A stretch of 64,000 nt of DNA from Panopea generosa (GCA_029582155.1 CM055895.1:10640544-10704543), one strand, 5' to 3'; shown: positions 49,201-61,789, counted from the first letter of the stretch. Made by a program: numbers and translations. The notes: generated from the sequence alone by a model not told the origin.

Positions 49201-50790
49201 CGACAGTTTACTTGAGGAAGACCAGCTGTGGGGTCATGTTTTAGTTTAGGGGGAACATTTAACTTTGGGGAGACCAGCTGTGGGGTCAGGTTTTAGTTTA
49301 AAGAGGACAGTTTACTTTGGGAAACCAGCTGTGGGGTCATGTTTTAGTTTAGGGGGGACAGTTAACTTTGGAGAGACCAGCTGTGGGGTCAGGTTTTAGT
49401 TTAGAGACGACAGTTTACTTTGGGAAGACCAGCTGTGGGGTCATGTTTTAGTTTAGAGGGGACAGTTAACTTTGGAGAGACCAGCTGTGGGGTCATGTTT
49501 TAGTTTAGGGGTAACAGTTAACTTTGGGGAGACCAGCTGTGGGGTCAGGTTTTAGTTTAGGGGGAACAGTTAACTTTGGAGAGACCAGCTTAGGGGTCAG
49601 GTTTTAGTTTAGGGGGGACAGTTAACTTTGGAGAGACCAGCTGTGGGGTCAAGTTTTAGTTTAGAGACGACAGTTTACTTTAAGAAGACCAGCTGTGGGG
49701 TCATGTTTTAGTTTAGGGGGGACAGTTTACTTTGGAGAGACCAGCTGTGGGGTCAGGTTTTAGTTTAGAGACGACAGTTTACTTTGGGGAAACCAGCTGT
49801 GGGGTCATGTTTTAGTTTAGGGGGGACAGTTAACTTTGGAGAGACCAGCTGTGGGGTCAGGTTTTAGTTTAGAGACGACAGTTTACTTTAGGAAGACCAG
49901 CTGTGGGGTCATGTTTTAGTTTAGGGGGGACAGTTAACTTTGGAGAGACCAGCTGTGGGGTCAGGTTTTAGTTTAGAGACGACAGTTTACTTTAGGAAGA
50001 CCAGCTGTGGGGTCATGTTTTAGTTTAGGGGGAACAGTTAACTTTGGAGAGACCAGCTGTGGGGTCAGGTTTTAGTTTAGAGACGACAGTTTACTTTGGG
50101 GAAACCAGCTGTGGGGTCATGTTTTAGTTTAGGGGGGACAGTTAACTTTGGAGAGACCAGCTGTGGGGTCAGGTTTTAGTTTAAAGACGACAGTTTACTT
50201 TAGGAAGACCAGCTGTGGGGTCATGTTTTAGTTTAGGGGGAACAGTTAACTTTGGAGAGACCAGCTGTGGGGTCAGGTTTTAGTTTACAGACGACAGTTT
50301 ACTTGAGGAAGACCAGCTGTGGGGTCATGTTTTAGTTTAGGGGGAACATTTAACTTTGGGGAGACCAGCTGTGGGGTCAGGTTTTAGTTTAAAGAGGACA
50401 GTTTACTTTGGGAAACCAGCTGTGGGGTCATGTTTTAGTTTAGGGGGGACAGTTAACTTTGGAGAGACCAGCTGTGGGGTCAGGTTTTAGTTTAGAGACG
50501 ACAGTTTACTTTGGGAAGACCAGCTGTGGGGTCATGTTTTAGTTTAGGGGGGACAGTTAACTTTGGAGAGACCAGCTGTGGGGTCATGTTTTAGTTTAGG
50601 GGGAACAGTTAACTTTGGGGAGACCAGCTGTGGGGTCAGGTTTTAGTTTAGGGGGGACAGTTAACTTTGGAGAGACCAGCTTAGGGGTCAGGTTTTAGTT
50701 ATGGGGAAACAGTTCACTTTGGGGAGACCAGCTGTGGGGTCAGGTTTTAGTTTAACGAGGACAGTTTACTTTGGGAGAGACAAGATGTTA
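46290..50790. repeat. Large 52-bp minisatellite array (~86 units), G-rich on the plus strand
   Basis: Consensus pieces in order: ACAGTTAACTTTGG, GGAGACCAGCTGTGGGGTCA, GGTTTTAGTTTAGGGGG. The left half is mixed; from about 47,900 two unit types alternate (TTAACTTTGGAGAGACC with AGAGACG, and TTTACTTTAGGAAGACC with GGGGGG), making a 104-bp dimer. A longer block of about 1,091 bp (21 units) is present twice: rare variants recur at that spacing (AAGAAGACC at 48,591 and 49,682; CTTGAGGAAG at 49,211 and 50,302; GACCAGCTTAGG at 49,583 and 50,674). Stops in every frame; not coding. Confidence 0.96.
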
Positions 50791-51335
50791 AGACGGGTTT
50801 TAGTATGGTGGGGTTGTTATAGAATGCGGGTTATGGCAGTTGAGTGTTTATGTAGGAACTAATATTTAAAATGGAAACGTATTTTGAACTATATTTTAAA
50901 AATTGCACATTTTTTAATAGAAGTTTAAATGACAGTGTAACAATGTAAGAAATTAAATATATATAGAAAATCGTGCTTCATGTGTTAATGATGTGCGATA
51001 GTGAAACAATATAACCTACTAGGAGATAAATAAATCCAATAATAATATAGTATTTAATAACGATAATGAGACAAATAATCTACCTTTTAATCTATCCAAA
51101 CTGGTGCGTAAAGCCAAAACGTCAATTCCGTTTTAGATATCAATTGAGATCATGTTTATTATAATCATTGAACATCCCATTTCCTCTCAACTACGGTTCA
51201 GTGGTGTACGGTAAAAAGAGAACCATTTACATAAAACAAAAACGGATGCATAAATTACGTTTAATTTCAAGCAGATCACGTATTACATTTCTATTCATTA
51301 ACATTTATCTATTTTCCGTATGCCCTAATATAATT
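50791..51335. other. Noncoding
   Basis: Nothing recognised. A 62-codon frame (51,168-51,356) runs into the duplicated flank and shows no domain. Confidence 0.45.
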
Positions 51336-51880
51336 ATTTTCTTCTTCAGTCTGTGACTTGCTGAAGGCTTTCGCGATTTAGCCCAGTTTGTTTGTGCTGA
51401 CCATGTTTGTTATGTTTTGAAAGTCAAGTTTTGCTCATCAAGTTTCAATTAAATGGAAGCAATCATGATTTCACTCCGCTGTACTTATTATAGGTTTACG
51501 TCCTGGGAGCAGCCGTGTTTTACCGATGCTGTCTTTTTCTGTTGATGTTTACATTGTGGGAGCAGTCGTGTTTTACCCCTGCTATCTTCATTATGTTGAT
51601 GTTAACATTGTGGGAGCAGTCATGTTTATCCCTGCTGTCTTAATTATGTTTATGTTTACATTGAGGGAGCAGTCAGGTTTTACCCCTTCTGTCTGTATTA
51701 TGTTTATGTTTACATTGCGGGAGCAGTCATGCTTTAGCCAACTTGTGCTTACTAGATATACATCTGTTTTGGGAGCAATATTTTTCTGTATGATCATTTT
51801 TAAGTGCATTTTTGCATTAGTCCAGCTGTCAATTAAACAAGTGTTTCTATTATGGGGAGCAGTCGTGTTTTAGTCTATAT
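51336..51880. repeat. Minisatellite with GGGAGCAGTCATG core, paralog of 14,170-14,545
   Basis: Five or six units of about 57-60 bp (GTTTACATTGTGGGAGCAGT, CATGTTTTACCCCTGCTGTC, TTATTATGTTTAT). The left flank is shared with 14,080-14,200. An open frame (51,526-51,873) reflects the repeat. Confidence 0.85.
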
Positions 51881-52640
51881 ATGTTTATTGGTGCAGTCAT
51901 AGCTTAAACCCATTTGTCTTTACTATGTGATTTATAATTTATGTTTTGGTGTTTATCCAACTGCCATTTTTATTAGTTTAAGCCTTCGAAATTGTTGATC
52001 TTTAGCCCAGCTGTAATTACTATTATGTGTGCAGTTTATTATATGTACTTATAAAGGTTGCTATACATTGGTACTTGGCGATATGTATATAATGATGCAT
52101 TGTTTATTTCACAATCATGAGTTCTCGTCCCTTAGCTGCATTTCTATTCTAAATATCGGAATAAAGACTCTTTTTCAGCTTCAACTCAAAATGACCAATA
52201 TGCCCACATGTGTCATTGCCTTTCTCGAAGCTGGAAAGTTCACACAAATATGGTAGGGCTGTTAAATTTGTCATTTCATACGTGAGTTTATGTTTTGTCT
52301 ATTAATATTCTATTTCTCATTTAACATATGCATACATATACATAGCAACACATTGTACATAATACAATAAAGAAGGATAAGTGTGGATATAATACTAGCA
52401 TGTTAAGATATATAACTTTCTAGTACAAGTGTATTCAGGCTATGTTAATATATGTTAACAATGAATATTATAACTGTTTTTATATCGTGCCAATGCTTCA
52501 ATATAAAAACAGGTTACTATATTTATTGTTTATATAAATATCAAATACCTTTATGTATTAAATGAGAAATAAGTTGCATGTATATAAAGGAGAGCAGATA
52601 AGACAATGAAATGGAGGATTATGTTAAAAAGGAAGAGTAC
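51881..52640. other. Noncoding
   Basis: No gene seen. The expected next feature of a duplicated unit, an SLC22 3' exon, is absent. Confidence 0.45.
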
Positions 52641-53365
52641 TTAAAACTCTTTAGTCTGAAATCAGTTTGTTGACGTCAGTAATTCACTTGTAATTTTGTA
52701 TCATTTGCTGTAATTTGTCCAAGCTTTTCTTTGGTCGTTGCTATAATAATTTCTATACCAAGAGTTTTATCACCTGGTGTAGTAGTATTCAGTACTATTG
52801 CACGTAAAATTATAAATTGATATGTTTTAAATGCTTCCGTTTCTGGCGATAGGTGATAAGCATCACTTTCATTTTATCAATATTTAATACATTTGAGTTC
52901 ACTGCATAGTAAATAGATTAATTAAATTTCTTGAATTTAATTTTAAAATATTTATATCTGACTGTATGTCATATAACAATGTATCGTCGGGACATAGGTC
53001 AGTTGTTGAACCATTATTATTTACTTAAGGTAGGTCGTTTATGAAAAGTAAACATAACAATGGGCCTAAATAATACTATGCGGAACCCTTGAATCAATAC
53101 AATTGGAAGTCGTTAGATGTGTAAACACAATGTGACCTCTGTTAGTGAGCTAGGATTTCATTCACAACTTAAAACTATCACTGCATTTATAGCATTAGGT
53201 CAGACAGTAAAATAATATGAGTATCGAGAACAAAAGTTTCCCGAATAGCGATCATGACATTCCATCTTGCAGACTTTTATTGACAATAAACATAATACTT
53301 CCAAAATTAGAGATGTTGCTGGTTTCAACAGCCTTGAACCAAGCTGTCATCAATACATATCGCTA
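52640..53365 (-). mobile_element. LINE reverse-transcriptase fragment, internally deleted
   Basis: Minus strand, right to left: VNKSLQDG-like text (53,290-53,255), matching the first LINE in this window at 265-310; then GVPHSII and, one frame over, GPLLCLLFINDLP (53,080-53,030); PDDTLLYDIQSDI (about 52,995-52,955), which holds the Asp pair of the YADD box; then LNIDKMKVMLITYRQKRKHL (about 52,885-52,825). Only about 150 bp separate SLQDG from GVPH where an intact RT has roughly 400-450, so the fingers/palm part is deleted. Dead. Confidence 0.75.
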
Positions 53366-54780
53366 TGGCTAAAGTCTAAATAATACAAATATTTTGAAAA
53401 AAATCTTTAATACTTTAATTTGATAACTCAAACTTCAAACTTTATATTTTGAGGATTGTTAGAGTTGACAAAGTAATTAAGTATATTAAAATTTGAACTA
53501 TTGGTCGAACCTTTTAATTTTTAAAAATAGGTGTCCGTTGTTTTGTTGAAACACTCCACGAAACGGTCAGATGTTCACTCTTGGGATACGGTAACAACAT
53601 TTTACTACACACGGAATGCTGTTCTTGAGAAAGTTCAAACAATTGAAATCATATTAGATTCAAGAAAGATGTTAAGAAAAATTGTCTAAACTTTTAAAAC
53701 TAACCTTTTAATTTTTGGTAGGATCTGTAAATATGTGAACTATTAAAGTACAATGTACATTAGTTTTAACTTGAATCATGTAATCTTAAGCAATATTTTC
53801 GCATCTGTTTATACTATATAAGCAGACAAATACATCAAAATAATATATACTATTTGTAAAACATATAATTTTAATAATTTATTTATTTGACATATTTCTA
53901 AAGTAAAATATATAACCAAATTATTGCTAGTGTCTAATGATAGTCTTTAAACCGCGTTATATGGGCCCAACACACGTCCTCGAACTATACTAAGCTTTCC
54001 AATAATTTCATGTTACTTTAAAATTCACTTTTATTTCATCTTAAAATTTAAAATTCAGTCACCAAATATATGTTGACCCGGTTATTCGCCCAGTAATACG
54101 TCTGTAGGGTTTGGGGTGGTCCATTCTCGTACACATAATTGAAATGCAGTTAAATATACACTTTTTACAAATGTGTAAGAAAGAAAATAAGAAGTATGCA
54201 TTTCATAGGAACTATATAATCAGGGTTTACTTATGATAAGTATTCAAGTAAAATATAGTTATCAATTTTTCAATAATGAATAATACTGTAATTAGTTTGC
54301 GATTTAATTAATATCTGTGACGTTCATCGCATATTGTGCTATTGTATAGATCAATGATTATTTTAGATTTATAAGCATTTTAAATCAATAAGCTGGTTTC
54401 ATTATTTTGTAGTTTTAAAAAAAACATTGAAATATTTATAATAATAATTTCTATTTCGTAACTATAAAGCAACTGATGAAATTAAACTATGCTTAGCTCC
54501 TTATGTCAGAAATAACCACAAAATTTGTGGTGAGATATGCTGTTAAAGCATTAACCAGAATTGTATCTCTTCCAAAAAAAAGTTTTGCTTTGTTTACTTT
54601 ATCTGGATACTGAATGTGTTTTAATTGTATGTACATATGTGTGTACGTGCGCGCGTGCGTGCAGGTTATCTTGAATTGTCGAACGAATGTGAATCATTTG
54701 AAATTCGTTCGAACTAATTAATGTGTTTTTTTTTTCATTCAGGAAATTTGTTTTAAATGTTAAACAATTTGTTTAATTTA
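53366..54780. other. Noncoding
   Basis: AT-rich with no recognisable gene. A short GTGTGTACGTGCGCGCGTGC purine-pyrimidine alternation lies at 54,640-54,662. Confidence 0.5.
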
Positions 54781-54784
54781 TTTA

Positions 54785-54862
54785 TAAAACTTCGGAGGCC
54801 TGGTGAATCCGAAACCTTCTGCGACCAACAGTTCTATCCACTGCACTACCGCCCCTCTTATA
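54785..54862 (-). mobile_element. tRNA-like sequence, probable SINE head
   Basis: The minus strand reads GGGGCGGTAGTGCAGTGGAT (A-box-like) and GGTTTCGGATTCACC (B-box-like; complement of 54,802-54,816) at a normal tRNA spacing. It does not fold to a convincing tRNA end to end, so a SINE is more likely than a gene. Confidence 0.5.
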
Positions 54863-55430
54863 TATTTCCATATGACAAATATATTGACAGCATAATCGCT
54901 TGTCATTATCAATATCGTAACTGAAAACTTCAGAAACGCATATACGCTTAACAAACACCACGATAATCTAGTAATCTCCTACACTTTAGAAATAATCGAA
55001 AGGCTGCACTGTTTCATGTCGGCATGATTATGTTTTGCAGTCTTGTTTACCGTCAAAATCATAATGTACGAAAGGGACTATTAAAAAAACAAAATATAAT
55101 TATTATAAAATTTGTAAGATAGCCCGTAGACAACAAATAGCTTAAATCGTATTTAATGACTTCTCTAGAATAAAAATTATGCAATGACATGCTTCCCTTT
55201 GTATCATCCCGTACGCCATCATTTTATATTTGTATAAGGTTTCGCTTGATATTGATTTACATTATGTAAATATTTTATTCATAAAGCATAATCATTTATT
55301 GAACTATTTGTTTTTCAACAAAACTTGGGTCGACGTTTAATCACCATAGATAAGGATATTTCACGTTTTTTCACTCTAGATTTGATCTGATCTTCTCTTT
55401 GCTTTATCCAATCAAAAATTGTGTCCACAT
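54863..55430. other. Noncoding
   Basis: Nothing recognised on either strand. Confidence 0.5.
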
Positions 55431-55511
55431 TCTATTCATTTGCTTTTTTGTATTCGACTATGTTAAGCAATTTTTTATTGTAAATTTTATAAGAGTCAAT
55501 TTTGCAGAATA

Positions 55512-55625
<114 letters not shown>

Positions 55626-55699
55626 TGTACTTGAAGCTAGTGATATGATGACGTTTACCTAAACCCACTCATTTCTGTGTAAATTAAGTATGCGATGTA

Positions 55700-55785
55700 T
55701 TAACTGCATGCTTGGGAGGTCTAAGGCATCGTCTAAAAATCGCTTACCTCCTTATTCTGAGATCGTGAATTCAAGTCCTATTCAA
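55700..55785 (+). mobile_element. tRNA-like sequence, probable SINE head
   Basis: GGGAGGTCTAAGGCATCGTC and, 40 bases later, GTGAATTCAAGTCC resemble A and B boxes of a Leu/Ser-type tRNA. No cloverleaf checked; only one copy in the window. Confidence 0.4.
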
Positions 55786-56775
55786 TGCAAACATTTTATG
55801 TGAGGAAGTTATACATATATAACCATCATGATATCCTATTAACGTATTTTGACTTTCCCTTATCGATGTTTATCATATTTGCAAAGTTTATTAGTGCAAT
55901 AAATTCAAACCGAAAATATTTTAACAGTCTCGATTTACTTTTAATTGAGATCATGGTAAAGGTTACAAAAATGTCCGATTTGAACTTACCATATAAGATT
56001 ATCTTTACCTGCTAGTTTTATGAAATATTGTTGTAATACTTAGATTCACTAAAATGATGAGTTATTCTTAGGCTGTAAAACAACAACTAACAACATCATG
56101 TGTAAAGGTTTCTACAAAAATAGTGTATATCCTAATGTTTCATGTATAAATAGAGCATGTATCGTATTAACTAACCTTTAAACTTTTCGTCGCATTAAGT
56201 TAATACGTTATTAGCGTATGCTGATGGGCTTTTGAATGAAATATACATTCTATTATGCTGGCATTGATACATTATTGAACTAATGAGAAAATAATAACAT
56301 AATATAATATTTTTTTCTTTAACAAATTTTACTTCGTTTTGCTGTGTAAGGTTTACTGTGGATAGCCTCGACCCCAGTTTGTCTGTGACGAGGAAATATA
56401 AAAATATTATTAGTACTGATAGGCGGGGTTTGATAAATATGCATACGCCTCTTTAATTTGATTAATATTATTGTAGCATTTGGTTTATTTTATACAACAT
56501 TTCTAAAAATTATATAATACCATGTTCATAATATATTTTTATTAATTGATTTGTTGCAAATGTAAAATGAATGAACAAAGATGAAGTTTGAGGAATAAAA
56601 AGAAGTCCATATTGTGTATGCTGGTTTTGGCAGGGTTAAAGACTGCATGGCATGATCACGGTTACATTAAGAGGACTATGCCTATGACATAAGGTCAGAC
56701 AAAAAGCATATTCTACTATAAAGAAAAGAAAATGATAAACTGACTATTCAATAGCTATTTAAATATGATTGAGTG
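55786..56775. other. Noncoding; 3' side of the GPCR gene
   Basis: No gene seen. The open frame at 55,785-56,015 has no domain. TTTATT (AATAAA on the minus strand) near 56,480 could be a distant poly(A) signal for the receptor. Confidence 0.45.
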
Positions 56776-57813
56776 TTAGTTAAAACTCGATTGTCTGTTT
56801 ATTTGACTTCTCCGTGATGGTGTCCTCGAATGAACAATCGAAAATGCGTTATTATTATTATTCTCTATCCGAGGTCTATTTCTCTCAGATGGTTTTAATC
56901 GTAAAATGATTTTAAATGCTTTTCTGAATCCGGAATTTCTGTAACCATATATGATCCAGTTTATTGCAGAATTGAATATTCCAGGAATCAGAGTGTATCG
57001 CCGGATGTACTGAGTGTAAGATGTCTCATAAAATGTGATGACAACGCTTATGCACACGTACGGTAACCAGCATAAGGCAAATATTCCTAGAACAATAACC
57101 ATGGTTGTTAATTGTTGCAAGTCCCTTTGTGCTCTCGAATGTATTGTCATTTCGCCACCTATATTTGTAGCCTTCGCTTTCCTTAAAGCCACATTCATAA
57201 CGATCGTGTAGAGGACAAAATTTGTAATAAGGGCGGCGACTAGCTCCCAATTACACATTAGTTTGTACTCGGAAGTGAAAAGTGTGTCACTAACGCACTC
57301 CGTGTTATTTTCACCGTATGTATTCCAGCCGTATAGAGGGAGAGTTCCATTAATGAACGGAAGAATCCAGCCTGTTGCAATCATCGTCACCAGCTTGTAC
57401 TTTGTGAAGTAAGCTCTTGCACGAAGTGGAGATACTATAGCTGCAAACCTTTCTATTGAAATTATCAGCAATCCATAACAGGAACTGCCTAAGCTTATTA
57501 CAAACATTGACAATTTTATTAAACAAACATATTTGTAACCATTGAGTCGACCGATTTTTGCTATTAAGTCAAACGGTATCAGAATTGCACCAACCATCAA
57601 ATCCGCAACCGCCAAGTTACCTATGAGAATGTGTATGTTACATCTAAGTGTCCTGAACTTAAATATGCTTACAATGATAAGACCATTTCCAAACAATATT
57701 GGTATGGTAATAAGAATATAAAGGGCATGCCACGCGGAATCATACACCTCGTCACTCATCGTCACAAATGTAGATAAAGATAGTGTGATTCGACAGTTTG
57801 TCATATAATGCAA
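56776..57813 (-). CDS. Class A (rhodopsin-like) G-protein-coupled receptor, single exon
   Basis: 345 residues with seven hydrophobic spans. Landmarks: GNGLII in TM1 (Asn43); NLAVAD (66-71) with the TM2 Asp71; Cys97 at the top of TM3 and Cys173 or Cys187 in loop 2 for the usual disulfide; ERF (121-123) in place of DRY; FALCWLPY (256-262) in TM6; NSAINWIIYGYRN in TM7, where NPxxY has become NWIIY (285-289); then helix-8-like GFRKAFKII. The basic Ser-rich tail ends RRSQINRQSSFN. Loop and TM7 style recall the adenosine/cannabinoid/melanocortin branch, but no ligand can be named. The start is the first Met; Met19 (57,759) is an alternative and places fewer residues before TM1. Acts at the cell surface through G proteins. 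No damage seen. Confidence 0.92.
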   Translation of the reverse strand: MHYMTNCRITLSLSTFVTMSDEVYDSAWHALYILITIPILFGNGLIIVSIFKFRTLRCNIHILIGNLAVADLMVGAILIPFDLIAKIGRLNGYKYVCLIKLSMFVISLGSSCYGLLIISIERFAAIVSPLRARAYFTKYKLVTMIATGWILPFINGTLPLYGWNTYGENNTECVSDTLFTSEYKLMCNWELVAALITNFVLYTIVMNVALRKAKATNIGGEMTIHSRAQRDLQQLTTMVIVLGIFALCWLPYVCISVVITFYETSYTQYIRRYTLIPGIFNSAINWIIYGYRNSGFRKAFKIILRLKPSERNRPRIENNNNNAFSIVHSRTPSRRSQINRQSSFN

Positions 57814-60235
57814 CTACGGAATAAATACACTTATTATAGTGAATAAACAAATAGTTTTTGCATTCATTGTTCGATCGTCCCTAAATTCAATCTTAAGACA
57901 TCATCCACAGTAATGTTATTTGAATAATGGTACGCATTATATTTGCCACTAACAATATGGTTTCCAAGTTCCCCCATTCATTTCTATAGCATACATACTG
58001 ACGTTATCTAACTTGAAGGAGTAAGTATTCCTCTGAATTAATAAGAAATAAGATTCATGATTTATGTTGCTGTTGTTCATGGCATATCTTGAGTTAACAC
58101 AACTTGCATGCTTATGTTTTATGCATCGGTCTAAATAAAGAATCTATTCCGTTCTTTTAAAATTCCCCTGAGATGATACTGATTACTTCTGAAGACCTAT
58201 TTGGCAAATAACACCCATGGATTGTTAAACTCGTGTAAGCAGTGTCACGACAAATTCTTCCAAACATGTATATGTTATGTTAAAGTAATCAATAGTTAAT
58301 AAATAAAAACCCTTATATCCAATGCCGTTCACAAATCAGTAATTAAACATATATTTTATGAAACGTCTATTATTAGTAAAACACATAATCACTATAGCGG
58401 ACTAATCGGCCGGCAGCTAAACACTTAAAATTACTAGATCTCTGACTGGAACGGTTGGTAAAAAGTAATCATTAGTTACCACGTGATGTTAATTAAACAT
58501 ATCCAAAGTGATATCGTACCGTTCATTTGAACAACTCTTCACAGTGATTATCGTTTTTTTTTCTATTTTAAATATTTTCTGTTCTAATTCTTCAACTGCA
58601 AATTTATAAAATAACTTAATTCCGTTTGATTTTTGTTAAACAATCAAATATCCTTTTTCTGTGTTGTTGATGTCTGTTGTTCAGTAAAGTTTTATTAATC
58701 TTGTGTGTTTTTTCGTCATAAACGTAAGAGTATTGCATTAACATATGTACGTATTGTAGCCATATATTCTGTTTTTATTCCTCAGTAATTCGTTACCTCG
58801 GCATCAATTACGACTACCTTAACGCCTGGCTTCCGTTATATAATACAAAGACGAAATGCTGCAGGGCGCATTATCGTAAAATCATCGGTATCTCGATTTG
58901 ATTTGTGTTCTTGTGAATAAACACTTGATGCAAAAGGCATATCCCATTACATGGTGATAAACGCGTATTCTTAGAAATTGACCAACATTATAGTTAATTG
59001 TAGCATTGATTTATCGGACATTAAAACAGATCTCATTCAAAAAGTCCACAAGATAATGTGCCTTAATTGCAAATATTCCCCATGATAATTGCTATTCTAC
59101 ATGTTCTTAGAGTTTAGGATTGGCTTCCAAGGGTTTTGCGTCAGTTTCTCCTACATCGTGATTTACAATTAAGCAATCAAGGCTAACTGATACACGTCCA
59201 CTCAATGCTATTGAGATGTTGCAATATTAATAGAAAACTCTAAATGCATTTTAGATATTTTATTGCAAATGGACTTGATATTTGTCGATTAGGTGTGTCG
59301 TTATCAGAATAAACATAGATTAATGTATTTCAAAGTTGCATAGGGTGACATGCTGCGTACCCTTATATCTGAGAATGCAATACTGTTTTCTGATAAAAAA
59401 ATCATATTTAAATGAGTGTTTATATATAACAGTTAATAATGGCAATTAGTAGTACTTAGTGTATATCATGTGACGTAACTGAGTTGTATGCTGCTGCTAT
59501 ACGGCAGCTACTCCTACAAAGTATCCCTACCAGGGTAGGTGATGGGCTTTAACTACGAGTCCTTCCATATGACACTTATTGCAAATTATAAAATTTGGCA
59601 ACATAGCGACTCATTGTCGACTGAGAATATTCAGCATTCAGACTGAACGATCACGAGGAGAGTATAATGCTTATATTTTGCGAACAAACTGAGAAAATGG
59701 TTGTTTCATTTATTATTACAATATCGCGTCGATGTTAGCACTAATTTAATTTTAATGTATTATATCACCCATTTGAATATGTGATATATAACGAACTCGA
59801 ATGCAATATATGAATAATTCTAAATAAGTTTGTACGTGATATCACTCATTGAGATATATGATAACAGATATTCGTGTATATGATATTACATCCTCACTTA
59901 TGACATGTGGTATTCTGCATTTGGATAAATCCAATTGCATATTCGACATGGTTAAATTACATAATGAAATACATGATATCACATAATGACATATTGAAAT
60001 AAGTAGTATTATGCAATTAAATATTTCAAATTATCGAATTGCAATAAAAACTTAAAACGGCGCACAACACATCAAACGTTTTAACTAACCTTACAAACTA
60101 CAAAACGTGTTTATAAATAGTATAACGTACATGGATTTTAAACTTTTCTCTTCACTCTGTGAAAATATAAAAATTTAGCGCATGGAATAAATTTGATATT
60201 CGTATGTCCTAAACAATCATAAACATGTTGAACAT
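57814..60235. other. Noncoding; upstream of the GPCR
   Basis: AT-rich, no domain-bearing frame. Between 59,750 and 60,010 short ATATCA/TGATAT motifs recur (ATGATATCAC, TGATATCAC) but no clear unit length emerges. Confidence 0.5.
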
Positions 60236-60239
60236 TTGG

Positions 60240-61270
60240 ATGAATAGTTCCATTAATTTTGATATATATTCCTTCAATTGTATTTGCATACACTTGTATA
60301 AGCTGGACTAATGTGTAAATAAATTAATCTTTTTCATCATTTGTTTAACCTTCAATATTATTCACATGTATATTGTGATGAAGGTGTGAACTTATTACTC
60401 GTTTTCATTGTTTGCTTAAGCTTTAATAGTTTTTACATGGATATTTGTATATTATGATGAAGGTGGGAATTGTTTGTTTTGTTTCATCATTTGTCTGGCC
60501 TTCAATAGTATTTACGTGTATATGCCATATTTCTTTGTAAACTTTGTAAATGGCCAAAGGCAAAATTTCCCGATTGCTGATAAACTTGAGACTTGAAACT
60601 TGTATATTCGGATGAATGTATGTATAATTGCTTAATTTCATCATTTTTGTAATTTTCATTGATTTTTACATGTATATTATGATGAATGTGTCAATGTTAT
60701 GCTTTATTTCATCCTTTGTGAAACTTTCATTGGTATTTACACGTATATTATGATAAATGTGTCAATGTTGTGCTTTATTTCATCCTTTGTGAAATTTCCA
60801 TTGGTATTTACACGTAAATTATGATGAATGTGTCAATGTTGTGCTTTATTTCATCATTTGTGAAACTTTCATTGGTATAAACATGTATATTATGATGAAT
60901 GTGTCAATGTTATGCTTTATTTCATAATTTGTGAAACTTCCATTGGTATTTATATGTATATTATGATGAATGTGTCAATGTTGTATTTTATTTCATCATT
61001 TGTGAAACTTTCATTGGTATTTACATGTATATTATGATGAATGTGTCAATGTAATGCTTTATTTCATCATCTGTGAAACTTTCATTGGTTTTTACAAGTA
61101 TATTATGATGAATGTGTCAATGTTATGCTTTATTTCATCATCTGTGAAACTTTCATTGGTTTTTACATGTATATTATGATGAATGTGTCAATGTTATGCT
61201 TTATTTCATCATCTGTGAAACTTTCATTGGTATTTACATGTATATTATGATGAATGTGTCAATTTTATGT
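60240..61270. repeat. 71-bp minisatellite
   Basis: About 13 units: TTTCATCATTTGTGAAACTT, TCATTGGTATTTACATGTAT, ATTATGATGAATGTGTCAAT, GTTATGCTTTA. Spacing of CTGTGAAAC (61,071 and 61,142) gives 71 bp. Units become older and irregular to the left; the right end is sharpest. Confidence 0.93.
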
Positions 61271-61785
61271 TTTATTTTATTTTTTATCTATTTAATCATG
61301 TGTCTAACCATCATAGTATTTCCATGCGCGTGTCTATATAATATATTTGACACTGATAATACTAGTCTTACTATTATTTAACTATGTAAGGATACCGTTG
61401 TCATTAAAAAGCTCAATACCGCATACTCATTTACTTAGCTCTGGTTAAAAAGGAATTGTTTTGTTGTTTAAAGCTAAGGCTGAAAACGTCGGCATAGTTA
61501 TATTTTTATTACATTATTTACAGTGAAACCTCCAACCAGTAAGTTTGTTATTTTATTTAGCTAAACACACTAGAAATTAAAAACAATGATAATGTCGACC
61601 TTGAATTCATCAGTGTTTGTCCTGGGACGAGACATTGGTGACAAACACGTCATTCTCTAGATGCAACATTATCAAAGTCGGCAAGAAGAAATTAACATGT
61701 TATTATATAGTTACACAGTTCAAACACAAATTTATCATATAAAAAACGGGTAAAAAACGACTTGTATGAAGAATACATGATATGT
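61271..61785. other. Noncoding
   Basis: No gene or repeat recognised. Confidence 0.5.
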
Positions 61786-61789
61786 CTTA

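Noticed and set aside
46290..50790. CRISPR-like array
   Set aside because: Units abut with no unique spacers, in a eukaryotic context; it is a minisatellite.
54785..54862. Functional tRNA gene
   Set aside because: A and B boxes present but no convincing acceptor-stem pairing or anticodon; SINE head more likely.
57026..57250. Second frame inside the GPCR
   Set aside because: Same strand, alternative frame, no domain; shadow of the receptor.
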